DNA from: Nitrospirales bacterium
Lineage (GTDB): Bacteria; Nitrospirota; Nitrospiria; Nitrospirales; UBA8639
Direction of reading: 5' to 3'
DNA: 64,000 nt
Assembly (NCBI GenBank): GCA_031315865.1
Contig: JALDRJ010000002.1
Coordinates: forward strand, 1,586,001 to 1,650,000
Under the pieces are notes generated by a model, which saw nothing but the letters and a program-made list of their open reading frames with translations, was not told the origin of the DNA and searched no databases. Shown here piece by piece: positions 7,578 to 15,649 of the stretch. The translations under genes were made by a program, and so were the position numbers. The stretch's first letter is position 1, and each line of letters opens with the position of its first letter.

Positions 7578-8561
7578 ATGAAAGGTTCTGAAGAGAGTTA
7601 TTCCATCATTGTTTTTCGTGGGGCACGTTCAAACCCCATACGCTTGAAATTAGGCAAGGCCACCGTTCGTTATTCGCTCATCGCGGGGCTCTGCCTGCTT
7701 GTTCTGCAGAGTGGAATTCTGGCGCATTATGTGTACCAACGAAGTCAATTGTCAGAATTAGCCGGGCTTCGTCAGGAGCTTGCGACATCGCGCGAGCGGA
7801 CGAGTGTGTTTGGGACAGAAGTCGAGGGGATGAAAAAACGTATGGTCTCATTGGAGCATCTCAATCGAAAGCTTCAAACCATGTTTGGCCTGGATCCAGA
7901 TGAAATCGAAGGTGTTCCGAACTCGGTCCCAGGTCAAGGTGGCGAAGAATTTCCCTATGAAGACAGTATTCTTTCCGCTGAAGGAAGGGCGCAGGTTGGC
8001 GAAGTGAAAGCCGTTACCGGAACAAAAAAGATACATGCGTCAACCATGCACGAGAAGATTCGAGAGATAGAAATGGGTCTTCGTTGGATAGATGCCCAGT
8101 CTCAAGTCGAAAAAAAGATCCTTGATACGTTGCTCAACACGGCCAATCTTCGAGCTGAACGTTGGGCAGCAACTCCGTCCATCTGGCCCGTCAAGGGTCC
8201 GATCACCTCAAAGTTTGGGCCTCGAGTATCGCCATTTACAGGGAAAAAAGCTTTACATGCCGGTATAGATATCGGCTCTCCTCGTGGAACAGAGGTGCGC
8301 GCGCCTTCTTCTGGCAAGGTCGTTATTGCTGCTTACGATGCCAGAATGGGCAAGTTCATTCGAATTGACCATGGCTTTGGGATTGAGACGACCTATGGCC
8401 ACCTTTCCAAAATGCAGGTGAAGTATGGTCAGAAGGTCAAACGTGGGGATCTCATTGGTCTAGTTGGCAGTACCGGAAAATTTTCTACAGGGCCACACTT
8501 ACACTATCAAGTTGCGGTAAATGATCGTGTCGTAGACCCTGTCCAGTATATCCTTGACTAA
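7578..8561 (+). CDS. M23-family peptidoglycan endopeptidase
   Basis: A 327-residue membrane-bound zinc endopeptidase of the LytM type. After a cytoplasmic basic N-terminus it has one membrane helix (about residues 33-52), then a heptad-rich coiled coil (about 55-105), a linker, and the M23 domain (about 200-327). The zinc site is visible as HAGIDIGSPRGTEV and GPHLHYQV with the catalytic TYGHL. All metal ligands are present, so it should be an active hydrolase rather than an EnvC-like activator. It probably cleaves peptide cross-links during growth or division. Confidence 0.88.
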   Translation: MKGSEESYSIIVFRGARSNPIRLKLGKATVRYSLIAGLCLLVLQSGILAHYVYQRSQLSELAGLRQELATSRERTSVFGTEVEGMKKRMVSLEHLNRKLQTMFGLDPDEIEGVPNSVPGQGGEEFPYEDSILSAEGRAQVGEVKAVTGTKKIHASTMHEKIREIEMGLRWIDAQSQVEKKILDTLLNTANLRAERWAATPSIWPVKGPITSKFGPRVSPFTGKKALHAGIDIGSPRGTEVRAPSSGKVVIAAYDARMGKFIRIDHGFGIETTYGHLSKMQVKYGQKVKRGDLIGLVGSTGKFSTGPHLHYQVAVNDRVVDPVQYILD

Positions 8562-8841
8562 TCTGTTTGAGCGCACGTCGCGCAATCCTTCCTTAAACTT
8601 CCACAGTTATTACTCCCCACGTGTTCTCAGGCATGCGATCTTGTCGTGTGGCCGTTCGGTTTCAATTTCCAAAAATTTTTACAAACTTACTCAACGACAT
8701 CCCCAAAAGACCTAATGAACTCAATGCCGCGGTAGGCCTTCTTTTATCCATGGTGGGTCTTCTTTTGAGTTGAACAAGCAGGCGCTTCAGGTTTATGATT
8801 AGCGATTATCACGGAATAAAAAGTCTAAGATTGACAATCAT
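8562..8841. other. Intergenic region, no gene seen
   Basis: No coding potential or strong terminator is evident after the M23 gene. An extra TTGACA (8831-8836) lies 11 bp before the one used in the promoter call that follows, but no -10 sits at a suitable distance from it. Confidence 0.4.
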
Positions 8842-8871
8842 TTGACAATATTTTGAGTCCTTTGTTAGGTT
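8842..8871 (+). promoter_or_regulatory. Probable sigma-70 promoter of the oxidoreductase operon
   Basis: TTGACA (8842-8847) is followed after 18 bp by TAGGTT (8866-8871), preceded by TG one base upstream (extended -10). The -35 is perfect; the -10 is weak. The leader to the first gene would be roughly 95 nt. Confidence 0.45.
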
Positions 8872-8974
8872 CTTATTCTTTATGAGGGAATATACCTATC
8901 TGTTCATTTAATTTTGAATTGATGAAGAATGAATTCCACACCTTCACATCATTTAGAAGAGGGAGGATGCTGAT

Positions 8975-9865
8975 ATGAGCCTCGATTACGTTAAGTTTAC
9001 ACCAGGGTTTGATCGATGGATGCCCAAAGAGTATCGCGATATGGTGGACCATGGTCCTTTCGGCAAGAAAACGACTGTGTCTCAGGTCGGAACCTTTAAA
9101 GAGATTCTCGAAGAACATCCAATGTGTGCCGGTTGTGCGATGACATTGTTTATTCGTTTGGCCATGATCGCTTTCCCGAACCCTGAGGATACCATCACGG
9201 TGGGGACCGCTGGTTGTGGACGTCTGGCCATTTCGCAAGCCGCTATCCCATTCGTGTATGGGAATTATGGCGATCAAAATGGCGTCGCCAGTGGGTTAAC
9301 TCGAGGGCTCAAGTTACGGTTCGGTGATAAGCCGAAGGATGTGGTGGTAATGGCCGGTGATGGAGGAATGGCTGATATTGGGTTTGCGCAAACGTTGCAC
9401 TCCTGGTTCCGCAAAGAAAAGTTTACGACGATTATGTTGGACAATGAAGTGTACGGAAATACTGGTGGTCAAGAGAGTGGGATGACGAATAAAAGCCAGG
9501 TGCTGAAGATGGCTCCACTCGGGAAGAAATTTGAAAAAATGGATATGCTGGGTATGGCCAAGGTGGCGGGTTGTGCGTACGTGGCCACCGTCGTTCCAAA
9601 CAATCCAAGACGAGTTGAAAGTGTGATTAAAAAAGCCGTGTTGGTTGCTAGAGAAATCGGCCCTTCCTACATTCAGGCCTATACATCCTGCAACATTGAA
9701 TATGCTATTCCAACTGATAAGGTAATGGAAGACGCAAAGGAAGTTGAAAATGACCGGTATAAATTTACCGAATACATCACGGACGAAGCGAAGGAGTATC
9801 TAGGCCAATTATACGGGTATAAAGAGTACTTACCGAAGCCTGCAAAGGCAGTGGCGAAGAGTTAA
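8975..9865 (+). CDS. porB: 2-oxoacid:ferredoxin oxidoreductase, beta subunit
   Basis: Thiamine-diphosphate-binding subunit of a five-subunit pyruvate (or 2-oxoglutarate):ferredoxin oxidoreductase. In the reductive TCA cycle the enzyme carboxylates acetyl-CoA or succinyl-CoA using reduced ferredoxin. The 296-residue protein has the cysteine motif HPMCAGCAM, a second cysteine in TAGCGR, and the thiamine-diphosphate/Mg motif GDGGMADIG followed by DNEVYGNTGGQ. It is the first of five genes reading toward 13285, with a GAGGGAGG-like ribosome-binding site. Sequence alone does not decide between pyruvate and 2-oxoglutarate. Confidence 0.88.
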   Translation: MSLDYVKFTPGFDRWMPKEYRDMVDHGPFGKKTTVSQVGTFKEILEEHPMCAGCAMTLFIRLAMIAFPNPEDTITVGTAGCGRLAISQAAIPFVYGNYGDQNGVASGLTRGLKLRFGDKPKDVVVMAGDGGMADIGFAQTLHSWFRKEKFTTIMLDNEVYGNTGGQESGMTNKSQVLKMAPLGKKFEKMDMLGMAKVAGCAYVATVVPNNPRRVESVIKKAVLVAREIGPSYIQAYTSCNIEYAIPTDKVMEDAKEVENDRYKFTEYITDEAKEYLGQLYGYKEYLPKPAKAVAKS

Positions 9866-9953
9866 GAGGGTTTTGATAAATTTGAGGATGCGAAGAGCAA
9901 ATGGGCAATACGTTTCTGGAATATAAGTTGATCTTTCATTAGGAGGCAAAATC

Positions 9954-10658
9954 ATGGCTATTCGATACAACATTCGTATGGCTGGTGTCGGAGGACAGGG
10001 TGTGGTCACTGCCTCTCACATATTCAGTACGGCCGTTATCAACGCAGGGGGAGAAAGCACGATCGTTCCCTTCTATGGTTCTGAGAAACGTATGGCGCCA
10101 GTCGAGAGTTATGTCCGCGTTTCAGACGAGCCTATCTATGAAATCGGAGAAATTACTTTTCCACACATTATTATGATCTTCCACCCTCAGGTGATCACGC
10201 ATGGAAAGAGCTATACCAATCCCTTCTATTTTGGGTTGAAGAAAAATGGGGTTGCCTTGATCAATCACGACACTCCGATGAAATTGGAACCTGACCAGGC
10301 TCGTGAGCTTAAAGAACTCAACGCCAAAATATATTACATTCCTGCGACTACATTATCGCTTGATGTCGCGGGTATAGACTTGGCTACAAATATGGCGATG
10401 TGTGGAGCGATTGGAGCAATTACCGGTTTGAGTAACATGGAAGCATTAGAGCAGGCTGTAAAGGATCGCTTTTTGGGTAAGGGATTTGTCGTTTCAGGAG
10501 GTACTGCCGCTTTGGACAGTGTCGTTGAAAGAAAGTTTAAGAAAAAACAAGAACTTATCGAAAAAAACCTGGCTGTTGTCAAGGCAGCGTGGGACTATGC
10601 TGTTGATCATGGATGGGAAGCGAAAAAAACTGAGGCCTCTACAGCTGCCATGGCTTAA
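9954..10658 (+). CDS. porG: 2-oxoacid:ferredoxin oxidoreductase, gamma subunit
   Basis: Gamma subunit of the oxidoreductase, contacting CoA in related enzymes. The 234-residue protein starts with the family pattern MAGVGGQGVVTASHIF. It continues with PFYGSEKRMAPVESYVRVSD and a central AGIDLATNMAMCGAIGAITG, as in PorG/KorC proteins. An AGGAGG ribosome-binding site stands about 7 nt before the ATG. It lies 88 bp after the beta gene and 30 bp before the ferredoxin subunit gene, within one transcription unit. Confidence 0.87.
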   Translation: MAIRYNIRMAGVGGQGVVTASHIFSTAVINAGGESTIVPFYGSEKRMAPVESYVRVSDEPIYEIGEITFPHIIMIFHPQVITHGKSYTNPFYFGLKKNGVALINHDTPMKLEPDQARELKELNAKIYYIPATTLSLDVAGIDLATNMAMCGAIGAITGLSNMEALEQAVKDRFLGKGFVVSGGTAALDSVVERKFKKKQELIEKNLAVVKAAWDYAVDHGWEAKKTEASTAAMA

Positions 10659-10688
10659 ACATTTATCTAAGAAGAATACGAGGATTCA

Positions 10689-11012
10689 ATGTATTTAATA
10701 GCTCATATTGATACTGAGATCTGTGCTGCCACCAGTTGTAAATTATGTACTCAATATTGCCCTGAAGCCAATACGATTCTCTACAACACAGAGGCTGGCA
10801 AGGATAAAGGGTTTAAATATGGCGCCGCGTATGTTGCCGTCGATCGTTGCAAAGGATGCGCTCAATGCGTTTGGGTCTGTGATAATATGGCCAAGCATAA
10901 TGCCATTAAAATGGAAATGATTGATCAAGTTGGCGAGGCAGCATTGACTGAAAATGTGACGTATGTTGAAAAAAATACTGTAGCCAAATTAGCGAATCCG
11001 GTTCGAGGTTGA
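10689..11012 (+). CDS. porD: 2-oxoacid:ferredoxin oxidoreductase, delta (ferredoxin) subunit
   Basis: A 107-residue ferredoxin-like subunit carrying two [4Fe-4S] clusters that pass electrons between the thiamine site and external ferredoxin. The cysteines are CAATSCKLCTQYCP (residues 12-25) and CKGCAQCVWVC (about 54-64). The first motif has four residues between its first two cysteines instead of two, a spacing reported for delta subunits of this class. It sits tightly between the gamma and epsilon genes. Confidence 0.85.
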   Translation: MYLIAHIDTEICAATSCKLCTQYCPEANTILYNTEAGKDKGFKYGAAYVAVDRCKGCAQCVWVCDNMAKHNAIKMEMIDQVGEAALTENVTYVEKNTVAKLANPVRG

Positions 11013-11069
11013 GATGTGAGCAAGGTGAAAGAAGCTTTTGGACTAATCTAAACTTCATGGGGTGTTCAA

Positions 11070-11831
11070 TTGGAAGCGACTCAAGATCAAGAAGAAAGAA
11101 TTGTCGAACCGGGACCGGCTGGATTTCATCCACCTTCTGCGGCTGAGTTAGGCGTACTTCCTCCGAAGCCGGGGTACGGACTGAGGTTTGGAAATGTGGT
11201 TCAGGAAGAGATCGCTATGGAAGAAATGGCGAGAGCCATGCTCACGAGGAAAAATGCAACGATTTTTCCAGGCCCACTTGTCCTTTGGAACTGGAATGAT
11301 CATGCGGCTGACAAGGCAAAAGCCGTATTGGAATTGGCCGCACAGCTGCCCGATGTCATGATTATACCGATGCCGGACTATCGTCCCAAATATCCTAAAA
11401 TTGAGCCGGAAGAAGTCATTAACCCCAATCATCCTAATCTTACTATCTGGGGAAACAAGATCGAAGCCTGTATCTTTATTGGTGTCCATTGTCATTACGC
11501 GAATTTGACGCTGAAAATGATTCGAGCGGGGACGAATTGTTGGACATCCGCTATTTGTGCCGAACAGGGGCACGAAGACGCGATGTTCACGGTTCGTGAT
11601 TCTGATGCAGCCAAAATTCGAAGGGTTACTCAAGTGTTCAAGCGTGTTCGGGAAGAAATGGGTATTAAGCTTCCAGAAAATGGAGAGAATGTTCGTTTCA
11701 CTGGCCTGCAATCTCAGGTGCATAATGGGAAAAGTCATACAAATCCATTAGAAATCCCGCTTGGAGAATCAGGTGGAGCCAGCGCGGCTGCTTTCGGTCA
11801 CCGACCGGAAGACATGCAGCGTGAAGGGTAG
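11070..11831 (+). CDS. porE: 2-oxoacid:ferredoxin oxidoreductase, epsilon subunit
   Basis: A 253-residue protein corresponding to the extra epsilon subunit (ForE/PorE) found in Aquificae and Nitrospira five-subunit enzymes. Characteristic stretches are PKPGYGLRFGNVVQEEIAME, ATIFPGPLVLWNWNDHA and IGVHCHYANLTLKMIRAGT. It resembles the N-terminal part of fused alpha subunits. Start is TTG at 11070: an in-frame stop at 11049 excludes longer versions and GGGGTG lies just upstream. Its exact role (structural or alpha-completing) is not known. Confidence 0.78.
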   Translation: MEATQDQEERIVEPGPAGFHPPSAAELGVLPPKPGYGLRFGNVVQEEIAMEEMARAMLTRKNATIFPGPLVLWNWNDHAADKAKAVLELAAQLPDVMIIPMPDYRPKYPKIEPEEVINPNHPNLTIWGNKIEACIFIGVHCHYANLTLKMIRAGTNCWTSAICAEQGHEDAMFTVRDSDAAKIRRVTQVFKRVREEMGIKLPENGENVRFTGLQSQVHNGKSHTNPLEIPLGESGGASAAAFGHRPEDMQREG

Positions 11832-11938
11832 GTTGACTGGGGTTCGGATTGCCACGAAGCGCCCCAGGAAAAATTTTCATTTTACTTTCATGACTCTTGA
11901 TTGAGCCATCAACACATACAATATAAAGGGGTGAAGCC

Positions 11939-13285
11939 ATGAGTGAAGCATTGGAGTCAGACGTCAAAACGAATCCACAAGGCGATCCCATTACGGCCGC
12001 ACCACCGCCTCCTTCATCACAAGCAGGGAAAAAGGACCCGCATGCTGAAGCGAAAAGACAGAAAGTTGTGACTCCGGAATATATGTTTTTTGAGGCTCCG
12101 CGGGAGCGGGAGTTCATTACAGGGAGTGAGGCTGCCAAAGAAGCCGTCCGTCGTTCGAACGTCGATCTATCCATTGCCTACCCGATCACACCTCAGAGTG
12201 AGACGATGCAGCTCATCGGAGTGCTCTACGGCGAAGGCTATGTCAAGGAATACTACCGTGGTGAAGAAGAATATGGTGTGATGTCGGCCATTGCGGGTGG
12301 ATCAAGGGCTGGTGTCCGATGTTTTACCGCCACGGCTGGCCCCGGAACGCTCCGAGGGATTGAACCTATTGCATCGTGGCCTGGTCATCGGCTTCCGGCT
12401 GTCGCCATGTTTACCTGTCGGGTTGTCAATGCCCCGTTGGCCATTCAACCAGACAATATTGAAATTGCCTATTTGTTACATTGTGGAATGATCGTCTTCC
12501 ATGCTGAAAATCAACAAGATCTCTTCGACTATATTATGAAGGGATTCATCATCAGCGAAAAGAACGATGTGACGCTCCCTGTCGGGGTCTGCTGCGATGG
12601 ATTTTTTGTCACGCATGCTCGTGGCTACTGTTCAATGCAGGATAGAGGATTGAAGCTGCCAGAACGTGATGCGTGGCGCGGCGCGGTACCGGTGTTAGAT
12701 GCCGAAAATCCTCCTGCCCGTCTCTCACGGGATGCTCCGGTTCAGAAGTCTAATTTTATGGCATACAATATTCATGCAGTCTGGCAGCAAGAAGTCTGGG
12801 CTGCCGTCGAACGTTCTCGTAAATATATTGATCTATACATGGATGGATTGATCGAGACTCAAAATGTTGAGAATGCAGATGTTCTGCTTATTGCTTCAGG
12901 AAGTGCTGCCGCTCAATGCCGTGAAGCCGTTCGTGAATGTACGGCGAAAGGCATTCAAGCTGGCTTGATTAAGATCAAGTCTCTACGCCCCTTCCCGACT
13001 GCTGAATTGCGAAAGCTCTGCGCCAATGCGAAGCTCATCGTGGTGCCAGAGTTTAATTTTGTCGGCTGGTTGGCCAAGGATATCGCGACAGCGATTTATG
13101 GTTATTCAAACGCCAAAATTGTCGGTGGTCCTCACGTGTATGGTGGAATGTCGATGCCAGTTGAAATGATTGTTGATGAAGTCATCTGTGGGCTTACAGG
13201 AAAGAAGTCCAATACCGTTCCGTCTTCTGCAATCATGGGTAAGGTTGATCAGGAGGCTGTCACGCATTTCATGCAAAATATTTAA
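11939..13285 (+). CDS. porA: 2-oxoacid:ferredoxin oxidoreductase, alpha subunit
   Basis: Alpha subunit (448 residues) of the complex. After an unusual low-complexity N-terminal extension of about 50 residues rich in Pro, Ser and Lys, the conserved domain begins with FITGSEAAKEAVRRSNVDLS and the hallmark YPITPQSE. Then come TATAGPGTLRGIEPIASWPG and, in the C-terminal domain, LLIASGSAAAQCREAV and IKIKSLRPFP. It is the last gene of the operon and is followed by a strong terminator 48 bp downstream. Assignment to the alpha subunit is firm; the substrate is not. Confidence 0.88.
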   Translation: MSEALESDVKTNPQGDPITAAPPPPSSQAGKKDPHAEAKRQKVVTPEYMFFEAPREREFITGSEAAKEAVRRSNVDLSIAYPITPQSETMQLIGVLYGEGYVKEYYRGEEEYGVMSAIAGGSRAGVRCFTATAGPGTLRGIEPIASWPGHRLPAVAMFTCRVVNAPLAIQPDNIEIAYLLHCGMIVFHAENQQDLFDYIMKGFIISEKNDVTLPVGVCCDGFFVTHARGYCSMQDRGLKLPERDAWRGAVPVLDAENPPARLSRDAPVQKSNFMAYNIHAVWQQEVWAAVERSRKYIDLYMDGLIETQNVENADVLLIASGSAAAQCREAVRECTAKGIQAGLIKIKSLRPFPTAELRKLCANAKLIVVPEFNFVGWLAKDIATAIYGYSNAKIVGGPHVYGGMSMPVEMIVDEVICGLTGKKSNTVPSSAIMGKVDQEAVTHFMQNI

Positions 13286-13332
13286 ACATCACATATTGTT
13301 TATTGAACAGATTTCACACCATTCGGAACACC

Positions 13333-13367
13333 AAAAGCCCGTCTCTTAAATGAGACGGGCTTTTTTG
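13333..13367 (+). terminator. Rho-independent terminator of the oxidoreductase operon
   Basis: Perfect 13-bp stem AAAAGCCCGTCTC (13333-13345) and GAGACGGGCTTTT (13352-13364) with a 6-nt loop, continuing into a T-run. It closes the five-gene operon. Confidence 0.92.
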
Positions 13368-13398
13368 TGTTCATCTTCGTACGCAAAGGCTTTTTATC

Positions 13399-14031
13399 GT
13401 GCTTGAGGCTCCATCATCGCGATTCAAATATCATCCGGCAAGGCTGATGCGGAATCTCTATGACTGGGTGATTCATTGGGCCAGGACACCCCACGCCAGA
13501 GTCGCGTTGTTTCTTATCGCCTTCGCAGAGTCATCTTTTTTCCCTATTCCTCCAGATGTGCTTCTCATCGCCATGGGAGTAGGAAGCCCTGCTCACTCTC
13601 TGATGTTCGCCGCGATCTGCCTGATTGGGTCGGTTATGGGGGGAATGCTTGGGTATGCGATAGGGATGGGAATATGGGCGTCTATTTCAGGTTTGTTTTT
13701 TTCGTATATCCCGGGCTTTACTCCTGAAGTGTTCGAAAAAGTTTCAACCCTCTACCGGGATAATGCCTTTTGGGCCGTTTTTGCGGCTGGTTTTTCCCCG
13801 ATTCCTTATAAGGTGTTTACGATTGCGGCAGGGGCAACGCAAATCAATTTCCTGACCTTCGTCGTGGCCTCACTCTTTAGTCGGGGACTTCGATTTTTTT
13901 TAATCGGAGGTGCATTAAAACTCTTTGGCCCATCAGTGAAACAGATACTGGAAAAATATTTCGATCTCTTCTCTATCGTATTTTTGGTACTCTTGATTGG
14001 GGGATTTATGCTAGTCAAGATTCTACTCTAA
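13399..14031 (+). CDS. DedA/YqaA-type membrane protein (VTT domain)
   Basis: An inner-membrane protein of the DedA/SNARE-associated (VTT) superfamily, YqaA-like branch; some members are lipid scramblases or flippases. The 210 residues include FLIAFAESSFFPIPPDVLL, the re-entrant-loop pattern with acidic Glu and FPIPP, then GSVMGGMLGYAIG and a second half with AAGFSPIPYKVFTIAAGA. Roughly five hydrophobic segments are visible. The start is either GTG 13399 (AAGG 8 nt upstream) or ATG 13447 (MRNLYDWVIHWA), which is closer to the usual family start. It precedes the cysS leader. Confidence 0.82.
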   Translation: MLEAPSSRFKYHPARLMRNLYDWVIHWARTPHARVALFLIAFAESSFFPIPPDVLLIAMGVGSPAHSLMFAAICLIGSVMGGMLGYAIGMGIWASISGLFFSYIPGFTPEVFEKVSTLYRDNAFWAVFAAGFSPIPYKVFTIAAGATQINFLTFVVASLFSRGLRFFLIGGALKLFGPSVKQILEKYFDLFSIVFLVLLIGGFMLVKILL

Positions 14032-14063
14032 CTGCTATACCTGCCACGGAAAAGGAGCGAACC

Positions 14064-14108
14064 ATGACAAGAGTATGGACGTGCGGTTTTCAGCTTTCTC
14101 CAATATAG
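14064..14108 (+). CDS. Candidate 14-residue leader peptide upstream of cysS
   Basis: Short ORF MTRVWTCGFQLSPI ending in TAG, with an excellent AAAGGAG (14051-14057) 6 nt before its ATG. This is the best ribosome-binding site in the cysS upstream region. The cysS start itself lacks one and lies 21-36 nt after the leader stop. It contains one Cys and one Trp codon. The ORF is too short to be certain; it may serve translational coupling or attenuation. Confidence 0.45.
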   Translation: MTRVWTCGFQLSPI

Positions 14109-14128
14109 TAAAGACTGAACCTGTATAT

Positions 14129-15649
14129 ATGGTCTATCATCGTATGAAAATTTTTAATTCTCTGACAGGAAAAAAAGAAGAATTTACACCGCTTGAAGGC
14201 AACCATGTCCGGATGTATGTCTGTGGGGTTACGGTCTATGACGAGTGTCATCTAGGACATGCGCGAAGTGCTGTCGTCTTTGATTTGCTGTACCGGTATT
14301 TACGGTATATTGGGTACTTTGTCACGTACGTGAGAAACTTTACAGATGTAGATGACAAGATTCTCAAAAAGGCCAAGGATGAAGGAGTCGATTGGAAGCA
14401 AGTGGTCAGGAAGTATATCGATGCGTACTATCGGGACATGAACCGATTACGGATCTCGACTCCGGAGGTAGAGCCACGAGCGACTGAGCACATGCAAGAG
14501 ATTATCGAGATGATTGCCCGGTTGATCGAGAAGGGGTACGCCTATCAAGTGGATTCAGACGTCTATTATGAAGTCAGCAAATATGACGAATATGGAAGGC
14601 TTTCGGGTCGCAAAAAAGAGGAAATGTTAGCAGGGGCCAGAGTAGAAGTGGACGAGCGAAAAAGGGACCCCATGGATTTTGCCTTATGGAAAGCGGCCAA
14701 ACCAGGAGAACCCGGGTGGGAGAGCCCGTGGGGACCGGGAAGACCTGGGTGGCATATTGAATGTTCTGCCATGTCGCTGAAGCATCTGGGAAATACCTTC
14801 GATATCCATGGAGGAGGAAAGGATCTGGTTTTTCCACACCATGAGAATGAGATTGCGCAATCCTGTGCGGATACCGGCCAAGAGTTCGCCAACTATTGGG
14901 TGCATAATGGGTTCGTCACGATTGATCAAGAAAAAATGTCGAAGTCTCTGGGGAATTTCTTCACGATTCGGGAAATATTTGAAAAGTTACCTTGGAGAAA
15001 AGAAGAAGAGAGTGACGGAAAAAGAGATGAAGTTACATCAGAAGTGATGAGATATTTCTTGCTTTCGACACATTATCGCAGCGATCTAAATTTTTCGGAC
15101 GAAGCGCTGTATGAATCCAAATCGGCATTGGATAACGTCTATCGGCTATTCGAAAAGTTAAAAGAACCTGGACAAGAGACCAGCCGTGAGAGGGACCAAA
15201 CTCTAGAAGAATTGTTAGCCGAGTCAAAAAAGAAATTTGTCATGGCAATGGACAATGATTTAAACACTCCAAGGGCATTAGCTGAGTTTCAGGGGCTTCG
15301 GGGTGGTGTTAATAAATTGTTGTCAAAGGGGCTGTCTGATCAGGCAAGAAAAAAAGTTTTAGGAGTGTTTAGAGATCTTGGGAAGCCATTAGGATTGTTC
15401 CAACTGTCAGTAAACGACTGGAAATGGGGGCATAGAACTTTTGAAGGAAAAATTTCTTTAGACGCGACTGCAAGTATTTCTGCTTGCTCGACAAGTAGTG
15501 ATGAGTGGATCGAACAGCAAATCAAAACACGACTTGACTCAAAAAAAAGGAAAGACTTTGCCACGGCCGACAAAATTCGCCAAGACTTGGCGGAACAGGG
15601 CATCATCCTCGAAGATCGACCGGACGGGACAACTCGCTGGAAGCGATGA
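14129..15649 (+). CDS. cysS: Cysteinyl-tRNA synthetase
   Basis: Charges tRNA-Cys with cysteine. The class-I synthetase motifs are present: HLGHARS (HIGH-like), the zinc-site cysteine in YVCGVTVYD, GWHIECSAM with HGGGKDLVFPHHENEIAQ, and EKMSKSLGNF (KMSKS). Length of about 505 residues is normal. The start is uncertain: ATG 14129 (MVYHRMKIFN) or ATG 14144 (MKIFNSL) fit the family; the ATG at 14075 would add an unrelated extension. A short leader ORF with a strong ribosome-binding site precedes it. The 3' end overlaps rlmB by about 150 nt. Confidence 0.92.
   Translation: MVYHRMKIFNSLTGKKEEFTPLEGNHVRMYVCGVTVYDECHLGHARSAVVFDLLYRYLRYIGYFVTYVRNFTDVDDKILKKAKDEGVDWKQVVRKYIDAYYRDMNRLRISTPEVEPRATEHMQEIIEMIARLIEKGYAYQVDSDVYYEVSKYDEYGRLSGRKKEEMLAGARVEVDERKRDPMDFALWKAAKPGEPGWESPWGPGRPGWHIECSAMSLKHLGNTFDIHGGGKDLVFPHHENEIAQSCADTGQEFANYWVHNGFVTIDQEKMSKSLGNFFTIREIFEKLPWRKEEESDGKRDEVTSEVMRYFLLSTHYRSDLNFSDEALYESKSALDNVYRLFEKLKEPGQETSRERDQTLEELLAESKKKFVMAMDNDLNTPRALAEFQGLRGGVNKLLSKGLSDQARKKVLGVFRDLGKPLGLFQLSVNDWKWGHRTFEGKISLDATASISACSTSSDEWIEQQIKTRLDSKKRKDFATADKIRQDLAEQGIILEDRPDGTTRWKR

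Noticed and set aside
8831-8836. First of two TTGACA boxes as -35 for the oxidoreductase operon
   Set aside because: No acceptable -10 occurs 16-18 bp downstream; the second box at 8842 fits better.
14075-14128. Upstream ATG of cysS giving an 18-residue extension
   Set aside because: The extension is unlike CysS N-termini and the ATG lies inside the better-supported leader ORF; family alignment favours 14129 or 14144.
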